Assembly (NCBI RefSeq): GCF_040412425.1
Contig: NC_089767.1
Coordinates: 2,457,969 to 2,521,968 of the forward strand
Source: Macrobrachium rosenbergii
Lineage: Eukaryota; Arthropoda; Malacostraca; Decapoda; Palaemonidae
DNA length: 64,000 nucleotides
Reading direction: 5' to 3'
The translations under genes and the position numbers were made by a program. Below the pieces are notes generated by a model, which did no database searches, was not told where the DNA came from, and saw only the letters and a list, made by a program, of their open reading frames with translations. Below are positions 1-12,396 of the stretch, piece by piece; the first letter of the stretch is position 1, and the number at the start of each line of letters is the position of its first letter.

Positions 1-11
1 TCCCCAAATAA

Positions 12-108
12 ACCTTTTTACTTTCAATTTACCTTTCAGTGCTAAAGGACCTCATAGGTCCCAGCGCTTCCCCTTTAGCCAAATTTCTGTATTCTATTCT
101 TTTCTAAT
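12..108 (+). repeat. Family A retroposon, 3' fragment
   Basis: Only the 3' third of the repeat is inside the window, including the near-invariant GACCTCATAGGTCCCAGCGC block. It is followed by the ATTCTATTCTTTT-type tail seen at other copies. Confidence 0.75.
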
Positions 109-260
109 CCCAATCAGTTCCTTTTCTGAACTCTTTTCTGTAAACGTTCTTATCATCTTAATGCTTTCCAAGTAATTCCATACCCCTCTATACATATGTT
201 AAATTAGCAATTACTCCTTCACTTTCCATGTGACCTACTATTGCATTTAAATCAGCACGT

Positions 261-273
261 ACACACACACACA

Positions 274-367
<94 letters not shown>

Positions 368-446
368 TGTGTGTGTGTGTACATACTGATGTGTGTGTGT
401 GGTGAGCGAGAGAGATAGAGAGAGAGAGACAGAGACAGAGAGAGCA
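261..446. repeat. Compound microsatellite (CA)(TA)(TG)(GA)
   Basis: (CA)n runs into about 44 TA units, then (TG)n and an impure (GA)n tract. The CA-TA-TG part is itself an inverted repeat centred on the TA tract. Confidence 0.95.
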
Positions 447-713
447 GTTTTATCTTGAGAGAGATCCAGTCCCTAGGAGGACGTTTCTTCCTTTGTAAAC
501 CGCGTAGGCTTAACGTAGGAATTCCAAGATCAGTTCCGAGGAGGCCGTGATTAATAACGGCGGGCATAAAAAACGAAGGTTATCGTGTCACAGATTTCTT
601 CCGGGGAAATGATCGAGCTCCACAACGTCTCCCGTCTTAATGATGGTGTGATCTTTTCTCTGGCAGTCTGAGAGGTTTAGGAATACGCGATTTTGCGGTA
701 TACATACATACCA
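447..713. other. No recognised feature
   Basis: Mixed-composition sequence with no protein-like frame and no copy of the repeat families seen elsewhere in the window. Confidence 0.5.
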
Positions 714-866
714 CCTTTATATAAAGGCAATACTAGGAAGGAAAGTGAAACAACGGAGTGGCGCTAGGCCTTTCGACTTACTGTCTGCTACGTGAAGGAC
801 AGTAAGTCGAAAGACCTAGCTCCACTCCGTCGTTTCACTTTCCTTCGTGGTATTGCCTTTACTTAT
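714..866. mobile_element. Foldback (hairpin) MITE-like element
   Basis: Two arms of about 65-70 bp (714-785 and 798-866) are near-perfect reverse complements around a loop of about 12 bases. Both arms contain GGAAGGAAAGTGAAAC-type and TTTCGACTTACTGTC segments. The ends are AT-rich (TATATAAAGG / CTTTACTTATATA). There is no coding capacity. The form fits a foldback MITE; a hairpin RNA source is possible but unsupported. Confidence 0.75.
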
Positions 867-1062
867 ATATTCACATCACGTTCCATATTTTCGTGATTCA
901 GTTATACATATACACATTTACGTATACTATTTGCATCTGTGCATCGATTTTAACAGAGATCTTTCGCATGCATAATTGATCCCTGATCCCCTTTATCTGC
1001 CGAGAGAGAGAGCAACCAGATTCTCTGTACAGCAGCACCAGTGTGCTGTAAATGTACCTCGC

Positions 1063-1169
1063 TGTCGAACCTCTCAGTTCCACAGGTCCTTTGTTCCTCA
1101 TATCCTTTGGAAGCTTGAATTTCAAGTCAGTGACCCCTGTGGGGTGATTCCTTATGAAGAGGGTTCATC

Positions 1170-1224
<55 letters not shown>

Positions 1225-1345
1225 GTAATAATAATAATAAAAACAATTGCGCAAAACATTTTATTTTCTTTTCCTACAGTTGCCCCCTTTGAATGGGTGG
1301 TCCCGGGAAGGTGGTTGCTTTTTGGCTGTTTAAAAACAACGTTGG
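1063..1345 (+). repeat. Left arm of large inverted repeat (family E plus flank)
   Basis: Contains the family E end (GGAAGCTTGAATTTCAAGTC, then an (ATA)n tract at about 1171-1240). This is followed by an AAACATTTTATTTTCTTTT block and a GGTGG-rich block. The same blocks occur in reverse order and orientation at about 1560-1803. Confidence 0.7.
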
Positions 1346-1559
1346 CTCAAAACATTTTATTTTCTTTTTGCCCTACGTCTCTGCACAATTTCTTTGAGAT
1401 GGGTGGACTCGTGAAACACTAATACACAAGTTACTGCAGTTTCAGAATGATTCTTCAATGCTTTGAGTATTTAGGGGTCCCATTTCAGTAGGTGGCATAT
1501 CTCATTTCGGAAATTTTCGTTGTCTCTCGGCTAAAGCCGAGAGCCAACGAAAAGCCGCC

Positions 1560-1803
1560 TGAAGACTTTTACCAACAACCACCTTCTGACCACCCTGCAA
1601 GGGTAGGTAAAAAGAAAATAAAATGTTTTGCGGTTGTTTTTATATGCCACCTACTGGACTCGCAAAACACTAATATTATTATTATTATTATTAGTTTTAT
1701 TATTATTAGATGTTCTTCATAAGGAATCTTTCACAGGGGTCACTGATTGAGGGGCTCCAAAGGATATGAGGAACAAAGGACCTGTGGAACTGAGATCTGA
1801 CAA
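1560..1803 (-). repeat. Right arm of large inverted repeat (family E plus flank)
   Basis: The reverse complement matches the left arm in order: CAGTTCCACAGGTCCTTTGT, CAGTGACCCCTGTG, an (ATA)n tract at 1672-1710, the AAACATTTTATTTTCTTTT block, and a GGTGGTC...AAGGTGGTTG block. The arms differ by indels, so the structure is old. Confidence 0.65.
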
Positions 1804-2148
1804 AATCAGTAGCAAGGCAAGGGAGTATCTACCATTTTTCTGTTATGTATTTTTGCAGTCACTGCAGTCTTCCATTTTTGGCAGTATTCGCCTTCTACCT
1901 TTCTAGGTGATGGCTGTAGGTGCTAGTTCCGATTCTCACACATTTACACACACACACACACACACACACATGTAGCATTTGCATGTCCGCGTGTTTGTCT
2001 GTTTAATATTACACGTGCGGTACACGTAAACATAACGCTTTTAGGCCTACATGCATTATGGGCGGTTTGTACTGTATAAAACCCCCAAAATTCTCGACGG
2101 TGCTTCATTCCGTAATAAAAATTAGTTAACATTCCTTTTAGCCTTTCT
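1804..2148. other. Low-repeat sequence with a (CA)n tract
   Basis: Includes a short stretch related to 27300-27500 (ACTGCAG...TCCATTTT...GGCAGT) and (CA)n at about 1945-1970. No gene is seen. Confidence 0.45.
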
Positions 2149-2229
2149 CCTCCTCCCCCTCCTCCTCCTCCTCCTTCTCCTTCTTCTTCTTCTTCTTCTT
2201 CTTCTTCTTCTTCTTCTTCTTCTTCTTCT
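2149..2229. repeat. (TCC)n/(TTC)n microsatellite
   Basis: Pure pyrimidine triplet run. Its reverse translation gives poly-Glu/Gly, which is an artefact. Confidence 0.9.
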
Positions 2230-2510
2230 GCGGGCCAAGACACCGTCTCGACGGTGGGTGGGACCTCGGCCTAATATCCCTCAACCCCTTCATCGAAGGC
2301 CATTAGCGTCGACCATGTCACTGATAAAGTAGACAATTCGAGCGGCAGGTAAGCGGATTCTTTTATTAGTTTCTGATAATCTTACGGCCAATAATAAGAT
2401 CTCTTTTTGGGGACGGCGTTTGGTGAGAATTAGAGGGACATTGAATATGGTTACTTGCCAGTATATGACTTGGTTCATATAACCGGGATTACTGCTTTAA
2501 AAAGATTAAT
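2230..2510. other. No recognised feature
   Basis: About 280 bases between the triplet run and a family B copy. No protein-like frame or known family is seen. Confidence 0.4.
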
Positions 2511-2898
2511 TTTTAGTTTTCTGTAAACGAAAACTATTGTGCCGGCTTTGTCTGTCCGTCCGCCCTCAGATCTTAAAAACTACTGAGGCTAGAGGGCTGC
2601 AAATTGGTATGTTGATCACCCACTCTCCTATCATCAAGCATACCAAATTGTAGCCCTCTAACCTCAGTAGTTTTTATTTTATTTAAGGTTAAAGTTAGAC
2701 ATAATCGTGCTTCTGGCAACGCTACAGGACAGGCCACCACCGGGCCGTGGTTAAAGTTTCATGGGCCGCGGCTCGTACAGCATTATGCCGAGACCACCGA
2801 AAGATAGATCTATTTTCGGTGGCCTTGATTGTACTCTGTTGCGGCTGTACAGAAAACTCGATTGCGCCGAAGAAACTCCAGCTAATTTTTTACTTGTA
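2511..2898 (+). repeat. Family B foldback element
   Basis: Near full length, from TTTTAGTTTTCTGTAAA to TTTTTTACTTG. The central palindrome (ACTACTGAGG...CCTCAGTAGT) is at about 2578-2670. A second hairpin lies around AAAGATAGATCTATTTTC. The terminal CGGCG box is decayed. Confidence 0.85.
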
Positions 2899-3039
2899 GT
2901 AATTTGTTTTCATTTAAATTTCAGTCTCTGTTGCGTCTCTGTTACAAGTTCTTGGTGGATGTATATGAAGTCACACATTTACTACTGTATGTCCTGATGC
3001 CACATGAATATCAGACCATGTTCTTATAATTAGGAAGAG

Positions 3040-3440
3040 AATTGCAATGGTTTCAGGAACTGGAAAATACTGTATACGGAATCTGAAACATTACTTCGAA
3101 TGTCAAAGGAGGAAATGTGATGTGTATGCGTCCTCCGTCGGCGGAATTACAAATGACACACTTCTTTTCACCATTCTTCCCACAAGACCGAGCCATCTCA
3201 GAACACCAATCCACTCTCCAACACCAAGCTTTTTTAAGCTCCATATTTATCACCCTTTCAGTTCTACTTTCACCAAATGGAGTAATTCCAACTTAGCTTC
3301 CACAGACACTTCAAGTTCCTCACTTCTCTTCCACATTCCGCGTTACCTTCCTTGCTTCACCTTTTGTCTCATGCATTGTATTTTCTCACAAATCAATCAT
3401 TTCCATTCTTCCACCATCCATATCATCGTGATGACAATGA
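3040..3440 (-). pseudogene. RTE-type LINE reverse transcriptase C-terminal remnant
   Basis: On the minus strand, one frame reads VLRWLGLVGRMVKRSV near 3180-3230. This resembles the VLRWFGHVERM...KRV tail found after the reverse transcriptase domain in RTE-type LINEs. Another frame upstream reads EVSVEAKLELL, resembling the MSVEAKMGMLEG stretch of the same region. Frames shift and stops occur, so this is an old fossil. It sits between two family B copies. Assignment rests on short motifs only. Confidence 0.45.
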
Positions 3441-3518
3441 TTTGACTGATGAAATTTAGTCCGTCAAGCCAAGCACTGGGGCACTTTAGACCATTTAGAG
3501 CTTAAGATACTGAAACGA

Positions 3519-3846
3519 GCAAAAAATGCGCCGAAGTTTCTTCGGCGCAATCGAATTTTCTGTACACCCGCTGCAGCGTATAATCGAGGTCACCGAAAAT
3601 AGATCTATCTTTCGGTGGTCTCGGTATAATGCTGTATGAGCCGCGCCCCACGAAACTTTAACCACGGCCCGGTGGTGGCCTGGCCTATATCGTTGCCAGA
3701 CGCACGATTATGGCTAACTTTAAGCTTAAATAAGATAAAACTACTGAGGCTAGAGGGCTGCGATTTAGTATGTTTGATGATGATAGTGAGGGCAGAAAAG
3801 TGCAGAGAGACAGACAAAGCCGGCACAATATAGTTTTCTCTTCAGA
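3519..3846 (-). repeat. Family B foldback element, 5'-region shortened
   Basis: Minus-strand copy starting at the CAAAAAATGCGCCGAAG terminus, with an intact GCGCCGAAGTTTCTTCGGCGC hairpin. The central palindrome is largely lost, leaving one arm at about 3735-3770. Confidence 0.8.
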
Positions 3847-3847
3847 G

Positions 3848-4078
3848 AACCAAAAAGGGTGTTGGACAGCAAGGAAAAGAGATAGATCTAAACAGTAGCA
3901 GTTAGAGGCGTTGGACAGCAAGAATGAAGAAAGGCAGCGGGAATGGAGGTGAAGTCAGAGGCTGAAGAGTGGGTACATCTAGGGGCCGAAGGGAGGCTGC
4001 AGACACCCTTCAGTAATGCCTACAGTGTATCACGTGAGGTGCACTGGCGGCACTCATACCTTCCTACGGGGTCCTGGC
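3848..4078 (-). repeat. Family A retroposon, variant
   Basis: Minus-strand copy with CTAGGGGCCGAAGGG and GTGAGGTGCACTGGCGGCAC. The 3' part matches the GGACAGCAAG/GGAATGG variant (A2) and not the main subtype. The ATTCY tail is not visible. Confidence 0.7.
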
Positions 4079-4277
4079 CGGTTTTATGACAATAGTACTC
4101 AAGATTTCAGTTTGATATTGATTTTACGTAGTATGAACTTTCCCATGTTTCCTTGACTTAAGTTTTCAAATGACATTTATGTTTACCGATACAGATTTTA
4201 TTCGCTTTAGTTATGTTTATTCGCGTTTTATTAAAGTTCTGCTTAGGGTTATTATTTATCATACATAAATTCATGCA

Positions 4278-4450
4278 CAATGTTATATATATATTACCAC
4301 AGGTGAAAAATAAGAGACGGGGTGTAGGTCCTGACCGGTTTCGACTTTATTTCCAAGCCATTGACGAAGGACTGATGCATAGTATTAGAGGTGTCACAAA
4401 AATATATACTACAGGAACAGTACTGACGAACATACACAACCGTTAGAGAC
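4278..4450 (+). repeat. Family G repeat next to (TA)n
   Basis: Contains ACCGGTTTCGACTTTATTTC and TGACGAAGGACTGATGCATA and is followed shortly by (TA)n. The GACGAAGGACT...CATAGT core recurs at 38930. It may be a terminal part of a Penelope-like element, but no coding sequence connects it. Confidence 0.4.
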
Positions 4451-4511
4451 TACATATCCAGCCACAGGCCTGTAATGTGTGATAAGTGAATCACGTACAA
4501 GTGTGATAATA

Positions 4512-4970
<459 letters not shown>

Positions 4971-5149
4971 CACATTCAATTATTTATGTAATCCTTTACT
5001 TTATTTAGAAAGTGGTGTGATGCAAAATTTCTTTGATGTAATAATATTATTTTGTGAAAATATAGAAAGGGGAAAATAAAATATTGTGGATAAAAAAGTT
5101 GAACTGTTTAGAAGTTTAGATTATGACTTTGAGGCAAGGCGTGTCTCTC

Positions 5150-5268
5150 CCCTTTCATAATTTCTCTCTCTCTCTCTCTCTCAATTTTAATTTTATCCCT
5201 TGTTTATAATTCCTATTTTCTCATGTGATTTTTATTCAGATATCCTTCTTTCTTATTTCTGTTAAGCT

Positions 5269-5344
<76 letters not shown>

Positions 5345-5390
5345 TATTTGTATCCCCTTCTCTTTAATACATATTTCTTCTGTTAAACGA

Positions 5391-5422
<32 letters not shown>

Positions 5423-5754
5423 CACGCTACACTTTTCCTCTCTCGTTGTTGATCTATACCTCTATTCCATTAGCCTTTTACTAAGTCCTTCCTTCCTTCT
5501 CTGTCTCCCTGTCTGTCTCTCTCTCTCTTCCTTTTCTCTTCCTAATCCTTGCCCACATCCTCTTCCTTGTCTTCTGCATCCTCTTCCTTCTTGCCTCATC
5601 CTCCATCATCACCATAGTCATCATCGTCATCATCATCATCATCACTATCCGCTTTCTCATCAGAGAATCCCCGAGTGGCCGAATCTGTCGTCTGTCTATC
5701 GTATTTCCTATTTGCATTCGTCGCCGTTTTTCCTTTCTTTTGTGTATTTATTTT

Positions 5755-5805
<51 letters not shown>

Positions 5806-5875
5806 AATATTCTGATATCTCCCTCACCTGATTTTTACTCAAAGATTCTTTCTTTCTTGTTCCGGTTAAGGTTAT

Positions 5876-5908
<33 letters not shown>

Positions 5909-6108
5909 TTCTTATCCCCCTCTCTATAATGCTTATTTTCTCCCTCATATGATTTTTATGCAGATATCATTGTCTCCTATTTCTGTTAAACTTATTCTCT
6001 TCTCTCTTCTCTCTCTCAAATTTATTTTTATCCCATTCTCTATAATTCTTATTTTCTCCCTCGTGATTTTTTATTCAGAGATTTCTTTTTTTCTCATTCT
6101 GTTAAATT

Positions 6109-6168
<60 letters not shown>

Positions 6169-6285
6169 TTTTTATCCCATTCTCTATAATTCTTTTTTTC
6201 TCCATCATAGTTTTTTTATTCAAGAGATTTCTTTCTTTCTCATTCTGTTAAATTTATTCTCTCTGTCTCTCTCTCTCCCTCCCTC
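5150..6285. repeat. CT-rich composite minisatellite
   Basis: Segments of about 110-120 bp repeat, each a (CT)n run followed by AATTTTATTTTTATCCC, TCTATAATTCTTATTTTCTC, GATTTTTATTCAGA and TTCTGTTAAA. At least six units can be followed (for example at 5200, 5340, 5860, 5990, 6110 and 6240). A CATCAT-rich insert lies at 5600-5645. Long Ser/Leu open frames here are artefacts. Confidence 0.8.
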
Positions 6286-6289
6286 CCCG

Positions 6290-6640
6290 CCAGAGCCCGA
6301 GGACGGGGTATTTAAATTAGCTCCTGAAGGCGTCCTCTGGTCTTGATGTGGGATACCATTAATATGCCCCGAGGATAATGCAACATTCACGTAGTTATCA
6401 CCGACTAATGATGCCGTTAATTACATACCTGCTCGTTAATCACGACTGAAGAAAACGATTGTGTTGGTTTGAGTCGTTTTTCATCGAGTGCTTTCTCCCA
6501 GAATCCAGATCATTTCTGGAGTCTGTTATTATTCTTAGTGAAGGTGCGTTCGTAATGCTACAAGGACAACATCCTTCTTCCTCCAACTCTCTGTTTTTAT
6601 TCGTTTTTTGTTTCGTCTTTTATCCGTGTAACTCCCTTCA
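6290..6640. other. Low-repeat island with TAAT-type motifs
   Basis: Balanced composition with several homeodomain-type cores (ATTAATA, CTAATGA, TTAATTA, GTTAATCA) between about 6310 and 6450. No protein-like frame with good support. Candidate conserved non-coding DNA only by composition. Confidence 0.25.
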
Positions 6641-6646
6641 CCTTCT

Positions 6647-7040
6647 TAGAAAGAAGGAAAACTATTGTGCCGGCTTTGTCTGTCCGTCCGCACTTTTTCT
6701 GTCCGCCCTCAGAGCTTAAAAACTACTGAGGCTACAGGGCTGCAAATTAGTTTGTTGATCATCCACCCTCCAATCATCAAACATACCAAATTGCAGCCCT
6801 CTAGCCTCAGTAGTTTTTATTTTATTTAAGGTTAAAGTTAGCCATAATCGTGCATCTGGCAACGATATACGATAGGCCACCAGTGGGCCGTGGTTTAAGT
6901 TTCATGAGCTGCAGCTCATACAGCATCATACCGAGGCCACCGAAAGATAGATCTGTTTTCGGTGGCCTCGATTATACGCTGTAGCAGCTGTACAGAAAAC
7001 TCGATTGCGCCAAAGAAACTTCAGCGCTTTTTTTACTTGT
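6647..7040 (+). repeat. Family B foldback element
   Basis: Near full-length copy with both palindrome arms (ACTACTGAGGCTACAGGGCT / AGCCCTCTAGCCTCAGTAGT) and the ATCTGTTTTCGGTGG hairpin. The terminal box is mutated to CTTCAGCGC. Confidence 0.85.
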
Positions 7041-7107
7041 TTCATCAAGTGCTTTCTCCCTGATCATTTCTTGAATCGGTTCCTCTTCTCAGTAATATTA
7101 AGAATAT

Positions 7108-7412
7108 AGAATTGAGGCCAAAGGCTAAGCGCTGGGACGCACGAGGTCATTCAGCGCTGAGAGGGAAATTTACAGTAGGAAGATTTGAAAGGTGCAACAG
7201 GAGGAAAACCTCGCAGTTGCACTATAAAGCGGTTGTTAGAGCGGGTGGAAAGTCAAATGGAAGAAAGAGAATATGGACGGAGGTACAGTAAAAAGGAACG
7301 AAAGAGGTTGCAGGTAGGGGCCGAAGGGACGCGGCTGCAAAGAACCTTAAGGAATGCATACAGTGCACCGCATGAGGTACGCTGACGGCACTACCCCCCT
7401 ACGGGGTCCTAT
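7108..7412 (-). repeat. Family A retroposon, near full length
   Basis: Minus-strand copy from ATATAGAATTGAGGCCAAAG (tail end) to CTACCCCCCTACGGGGTCC (5' end). It holds GAGGAAAACCTCGCAGTTGC and a CTATAAAGC block. Confidence 0.85.
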
Positions 7413-7582
7413 TGTCAGTGACGGTGTTTGTAATGTTACAAGCACTGTGACTGTCTTCCTCTAACTCTGTTTTTATTGATTTTTTTGTTTGTCTTTTATC
7501 TGTGTAACTCCTTTCACCCTTTTATAATTTTCTCTATTTCTTCCTGGTTAACATCTCTATTACATACATTATATTTACTCCC

Positions 7583-7798
7583 ATCAGGGTAGTGCCATCA
7601 GTGCACCTCATGCGGTGCACTCTAGGCATTACTAAACGGGTATTTGAAACACCCTCTAGCCCCCTTGTTGCACCTACCTTTTATCCTATGTTACTTTACG
7701 TCCATTCCTGCTTTCTTTCTTGCGTTTTGCTGTCCATCATCTCTAACTATTGCTTCTTGGAGCAAATGTGGAATTTTCTCCCAGTTTTACCTTTAGAG
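7583..7798 (+). repeat. Family A variant, upstream of hAT insertion
   Basis: Starts at GGGTAGTGCCATCAGTGCACC. The 3' half is of the GTCCATCATCTCTAACTATT type. It is cut by the hAT element at 7799, and related sequence resumes after 8445. Confidence 0.65.
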
Positions 7799-8437
7799 CA
7801 GGGGTGCACAACCGGCGGCCCACGAATTTATCATAGAAAACACCAAACATCACAAAGTATGCAACAGACATGAATGCTGTGCAACAAAATTAGGAAACCT
7901 TTTGGAGGCCTTTGAGAGCCGATTGAGGACCTCAAGAAAGAAGTCAGTGATTTGATGTTGTTCAGCAACCACTGTTCTGTATCTCCTGATGTGGCGGAAT
8001 TCGAAACACAACTTGAACTGGTTGATCTTCACAACAATGACAACCTTCGTACTAAGTATAACGAAGGGGGCTTGCTCAACTTTTATAATTGTTTGGCCAA
8101 AGATCAATTTCCATATTTGAGAAACAAAGCTGCTATTTATGTAAGCTTATTTGGCTCTGCCTACACGTGTGAACAAACATTTAGTCTGCTCAACCAGAAC
8201 AAATCAAGTATTCACAGCTGGCTAAGTGATCAAACTTCGCACCCTGACATAAAAAAGCTTGTGCATGAATCTCAGTGTCAAAAATCTCATTAAAACAAGA
8301 CAGGTGAGCAACTGTGCTTTTTTGCCCTTAAACATATACAAACTATCTATTATACTTTATGTAAAATCTAGTGGCCCTCGATTAGATATACGTTTGATGA
8401 TGTGGCCCTGAGTAGCCCAAAAGTTTGTGCTTCCCTG
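7799..8437 (+). mobile_element. Internally deleted hAT transposon
   Basis: Terminal inverted repeats begin CAGGGGTGCACAA on the left and, reverse-complemented, CAGGGAAGCACAA on the right. The flanking 8 bp CTTTAGAG (7791-7798) and CTGTAGAG (8438-8445) agree at 7 of 8 positions, the target duplication length known for hAT elements. At 639 bp it keeps only the last part of a transposase. GGCGGCCCACG and GTGGCCCTGAGTAGCCC lie just inside the ends. Confidence 0.85.
7862..8293 (+). pseudogene. hAT transposase C-terminal fragment (broken)
   Basis: The frame at 7952-8293 encodes 113 residues with FPYLRNKAAIYVSLFGSAY and CEQTFSLLNQNKS. This is the pattern of the C-terminal dimerisation region (PNLxxxAxxxxSLFGSTYxCEQxFSxMNxxKS) of ZBED5/SCAND3-like hAT proteins. 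Upstream, CCATKLGNLLEAFESR (about 7875-7922) continues in another frame to IEDLKKEVSDL, so there is at least one frameshift. The zinc finger and catalytic core are absent, so it cannot mobilise itself. It lies inside a TIR-bounded element, so it is a transposon relic and not a domesticated gene. Confidence 0.85.
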
Positions 8438-8445
8438 CTGTAGAG

Positions 8446-8692
8446 CCTCGTGCTATATCTCTGTATTTTTTTTCATGTCTTTATCTTGCTGTCCAACCAC
8501 TCCAACCCCTTCTGGACTGAATGGCCAAAAGTACGCTAGTGCTTTGCTTGACTGCCCCTTAAGTAAATCAGTCAGTTAGTTATATTTATCACTTCTTTTA
8601 TATCGTTCTAATTACTTTTCTGTAATCTGAGGGTGAAAATGAATGTTGAATGTAATCCGTTTGAAAACTGTAATGTGAACCCAACACCTACT
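8446..8692. other. Family A-related flank and unclassified sequence
   Basis: Starts with CTTGCTGTCCAACCACTCCA-type family A2 sequence to about 8575, then AT-rich sequence with no recognised feature. Confidence 0.4.
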
Positions 8693-8990
8693 CCTTCCGT
8701 AGGGGGCTAGTGCCGTCAGTGGTGCACTGTAGGCATTACTTAAGGTTCTTTGCAGCGTGCCTTCGGCCCCTAGCTGCAACCCCTTTCATTCCTTTTACTG
8801 TACCCCCTTTCATAGTCTCTTTCTTCCATCTTCATAGTGCAACTGCTTTGAGGTTTTCCTCCTGTTACACCTTTTAAACCTTTTACTGTCAACTTCCGTT
8901 TCAGTGCTGAATGACCTCATAGGTCTCGGTGCTTGGCCTTTGGCATAAATTCGATATTCAGTTCATCAATTCAATTCAGTTCAATTCCAT
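8693..8990 (+). repeat. Family A retroposon, near full length
   Basis: Runs from CCGTAGGGGGCTAGTGCC to the tail ATTCAGTTCATCAATTCAATTCAGTTCAATTCC-like repeats. The tail at 8955-9000 is the longest ATTCA/ATTCC tail in the window. Confidence 0.85.
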
Positions 8991-9498
8991 TCTGTTCAGT
9001 CCAAAGCCTATTCGTGTAATACCATCGGTTTTCCATATAATCACGTTATCCAGGATTAGTCCAGATTATCAGTTTGAGTCTCCTATCATCTTCGTGGGTT
9101 ATGAGTCTAAGTCCCGCCTCCTAAGAGGCTTATCGCGCCGGAACGGAACGAGTCCTGATGAACCACTAAATCCGGACGTTTAAGAGAAAACGCCGCATTT
9201 GTCTCCTCCGATTACCGGGCTTTGTTTTGAATGAATGTTGCTTCTCGTTCTCCAGATGATAAACAGCCTCCTCGGATGGTGCTGATTCTCGGTTCGCTGC
9301 GGCCCTTCGCGGAATTGTGGTGGAAATGCGATGCATAAGCTTGCTCAGGTTGGAAGCGGTTTAAAGCTTTCTAATAAAAATGCAGAAAATATATATCATT
9401 TTCTCGTTAGTTATATTTTACTTTTGCTAAGGTGAAAGTTCGGTTTGTGCTTGATTCGTAAGTTGATTTTGTCGTGAAAAAGAATTTCCATTGTCTCA
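8991..9498. other. Low-repeat sequence, no gene recognised
   Basis: Relatively GC-rich (for example CGCGCCGGAACGGAACG at 9137). An 84-codon open frame starting in the family A copy gives no family signal. CCTGATGAACC at 9154 recalls a hammerhead core, but no GAAA box follows. Confidence 0.4.
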
Positions 9499-9815
9499 TA
9501 CTACTCGTAGGGGGGTAGTGCCGTCAGTGCACCTCACGCGGTGCACTGTAGGCATTACTAAATTTCTTTGCATCGTCCCTTCGGCCCCTAGCTGCAACCT
9601 CTTTCATTCCTTTTTTTTCTGTACTTCCGTTGATATTCTCTTTCTTCTGTCTGACTTTCCACCCTCTCTTAACCATTGTTTCATAGTGCAACTGCGAGGT
9701 TTTCCTCCTGTTACAACTTCAAAACCTTCTTACTGTCATTTTCCGTTTCAGAGCTGATTGACCTCATAGGTCGCAGCGCTTGGCCTTTGGCCTAAATTCT
9801 GCATTCCAATTCCAG
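9499..9815 (+). repeat. Family A retroposon with target duplication
   Basis: Full-length copy flanked by TTGTCTCA at 9491-9498 and 9816-9823. It begins TACTACTCGTAGGGGGGTAG and ends TTCTGCATTCCAATTCCAG. Confidence 0.85.
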
Positions 9816-9823
9816 TTGTCTCA

Positions 9824-10540
9824 AACATATATTTTAATTGGGAGAGAAATAACCCGAGGCTTTCGATTCGGCTGAAATCACTAAAAAGATAAACAAAATA
9901 TGTTTAGAGTCTCGAGACTCTTGCCTTGTAAACAACACTGCTATACACCCGCACGCACAGGAAAGATGAATACAGTAGGCTATTCTTTAGTTTGCTGATA
10001 AAAGTGGTGCTGTCTACATCGGTCAATTATTATTAACCTCATATCTACCCTACTATTGGGGACTCTTTTGGAAATTTATTTTTCTATACTTTTAGACTGC
10101 CACGTTGTTGTTATGGAACGCAAGTCATTGGAGCCATATGTTCAAGAAGGGACTGGCTAAGGAAACCTGTTATCAGAACTATCTAACTTAACGCACCCTA
10201 ATCTAACTTAACCTATTAGCCTTCCACCCCCAGTGAAGGAAACTCATTTTAACCAAAAGTTTATAACAGTCTTTTTGGAACGCGATAGCATTCCAGGATC
10301 GCCAGCATACGAAAACATATCAATTCTGAGGTTAATTACGGTGGACAGACAATAAAATAACGGTAAATTGTTAATAAGCAACCAAAATACTATAAGAAAA
10401 GTCAATTTCCAAGGTAATACCCGATGCGAATCAACCCCATAGTTCTACCTTGAGTTTCTGTTAATTAGAAATGAATTTGATTATGTGTTAGTGCAATTTA
10501 GATGAGAAGCTCAGGTTGACTGATTTAATGTCAAGAAGAG
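9824..10540. other. Unclassified AT-rich sequence
   Basis: No tandem array, no protein-like frame and no copy of the listed families. CTAATCTAACTTAACC near 10200 is not a telomere-type (TTAGG)n array. Confidence 0.4.

Positions 10541-12396
<1,856 letters not shown>

Noticed and set aside
3047..3445. 132-codon plus-strand open frame as a gene
   Set aside because: The opposite strand shows LINE-like motifs; the plus-strand frame is Ser/His/Thr-rich with no support.
10190..10220. Telomere-like repeats (CCCTAATCTAACTTAACC)
   Set aside because: Only a few irregular units. The arthropod (TTAGG)n pattern is not present.
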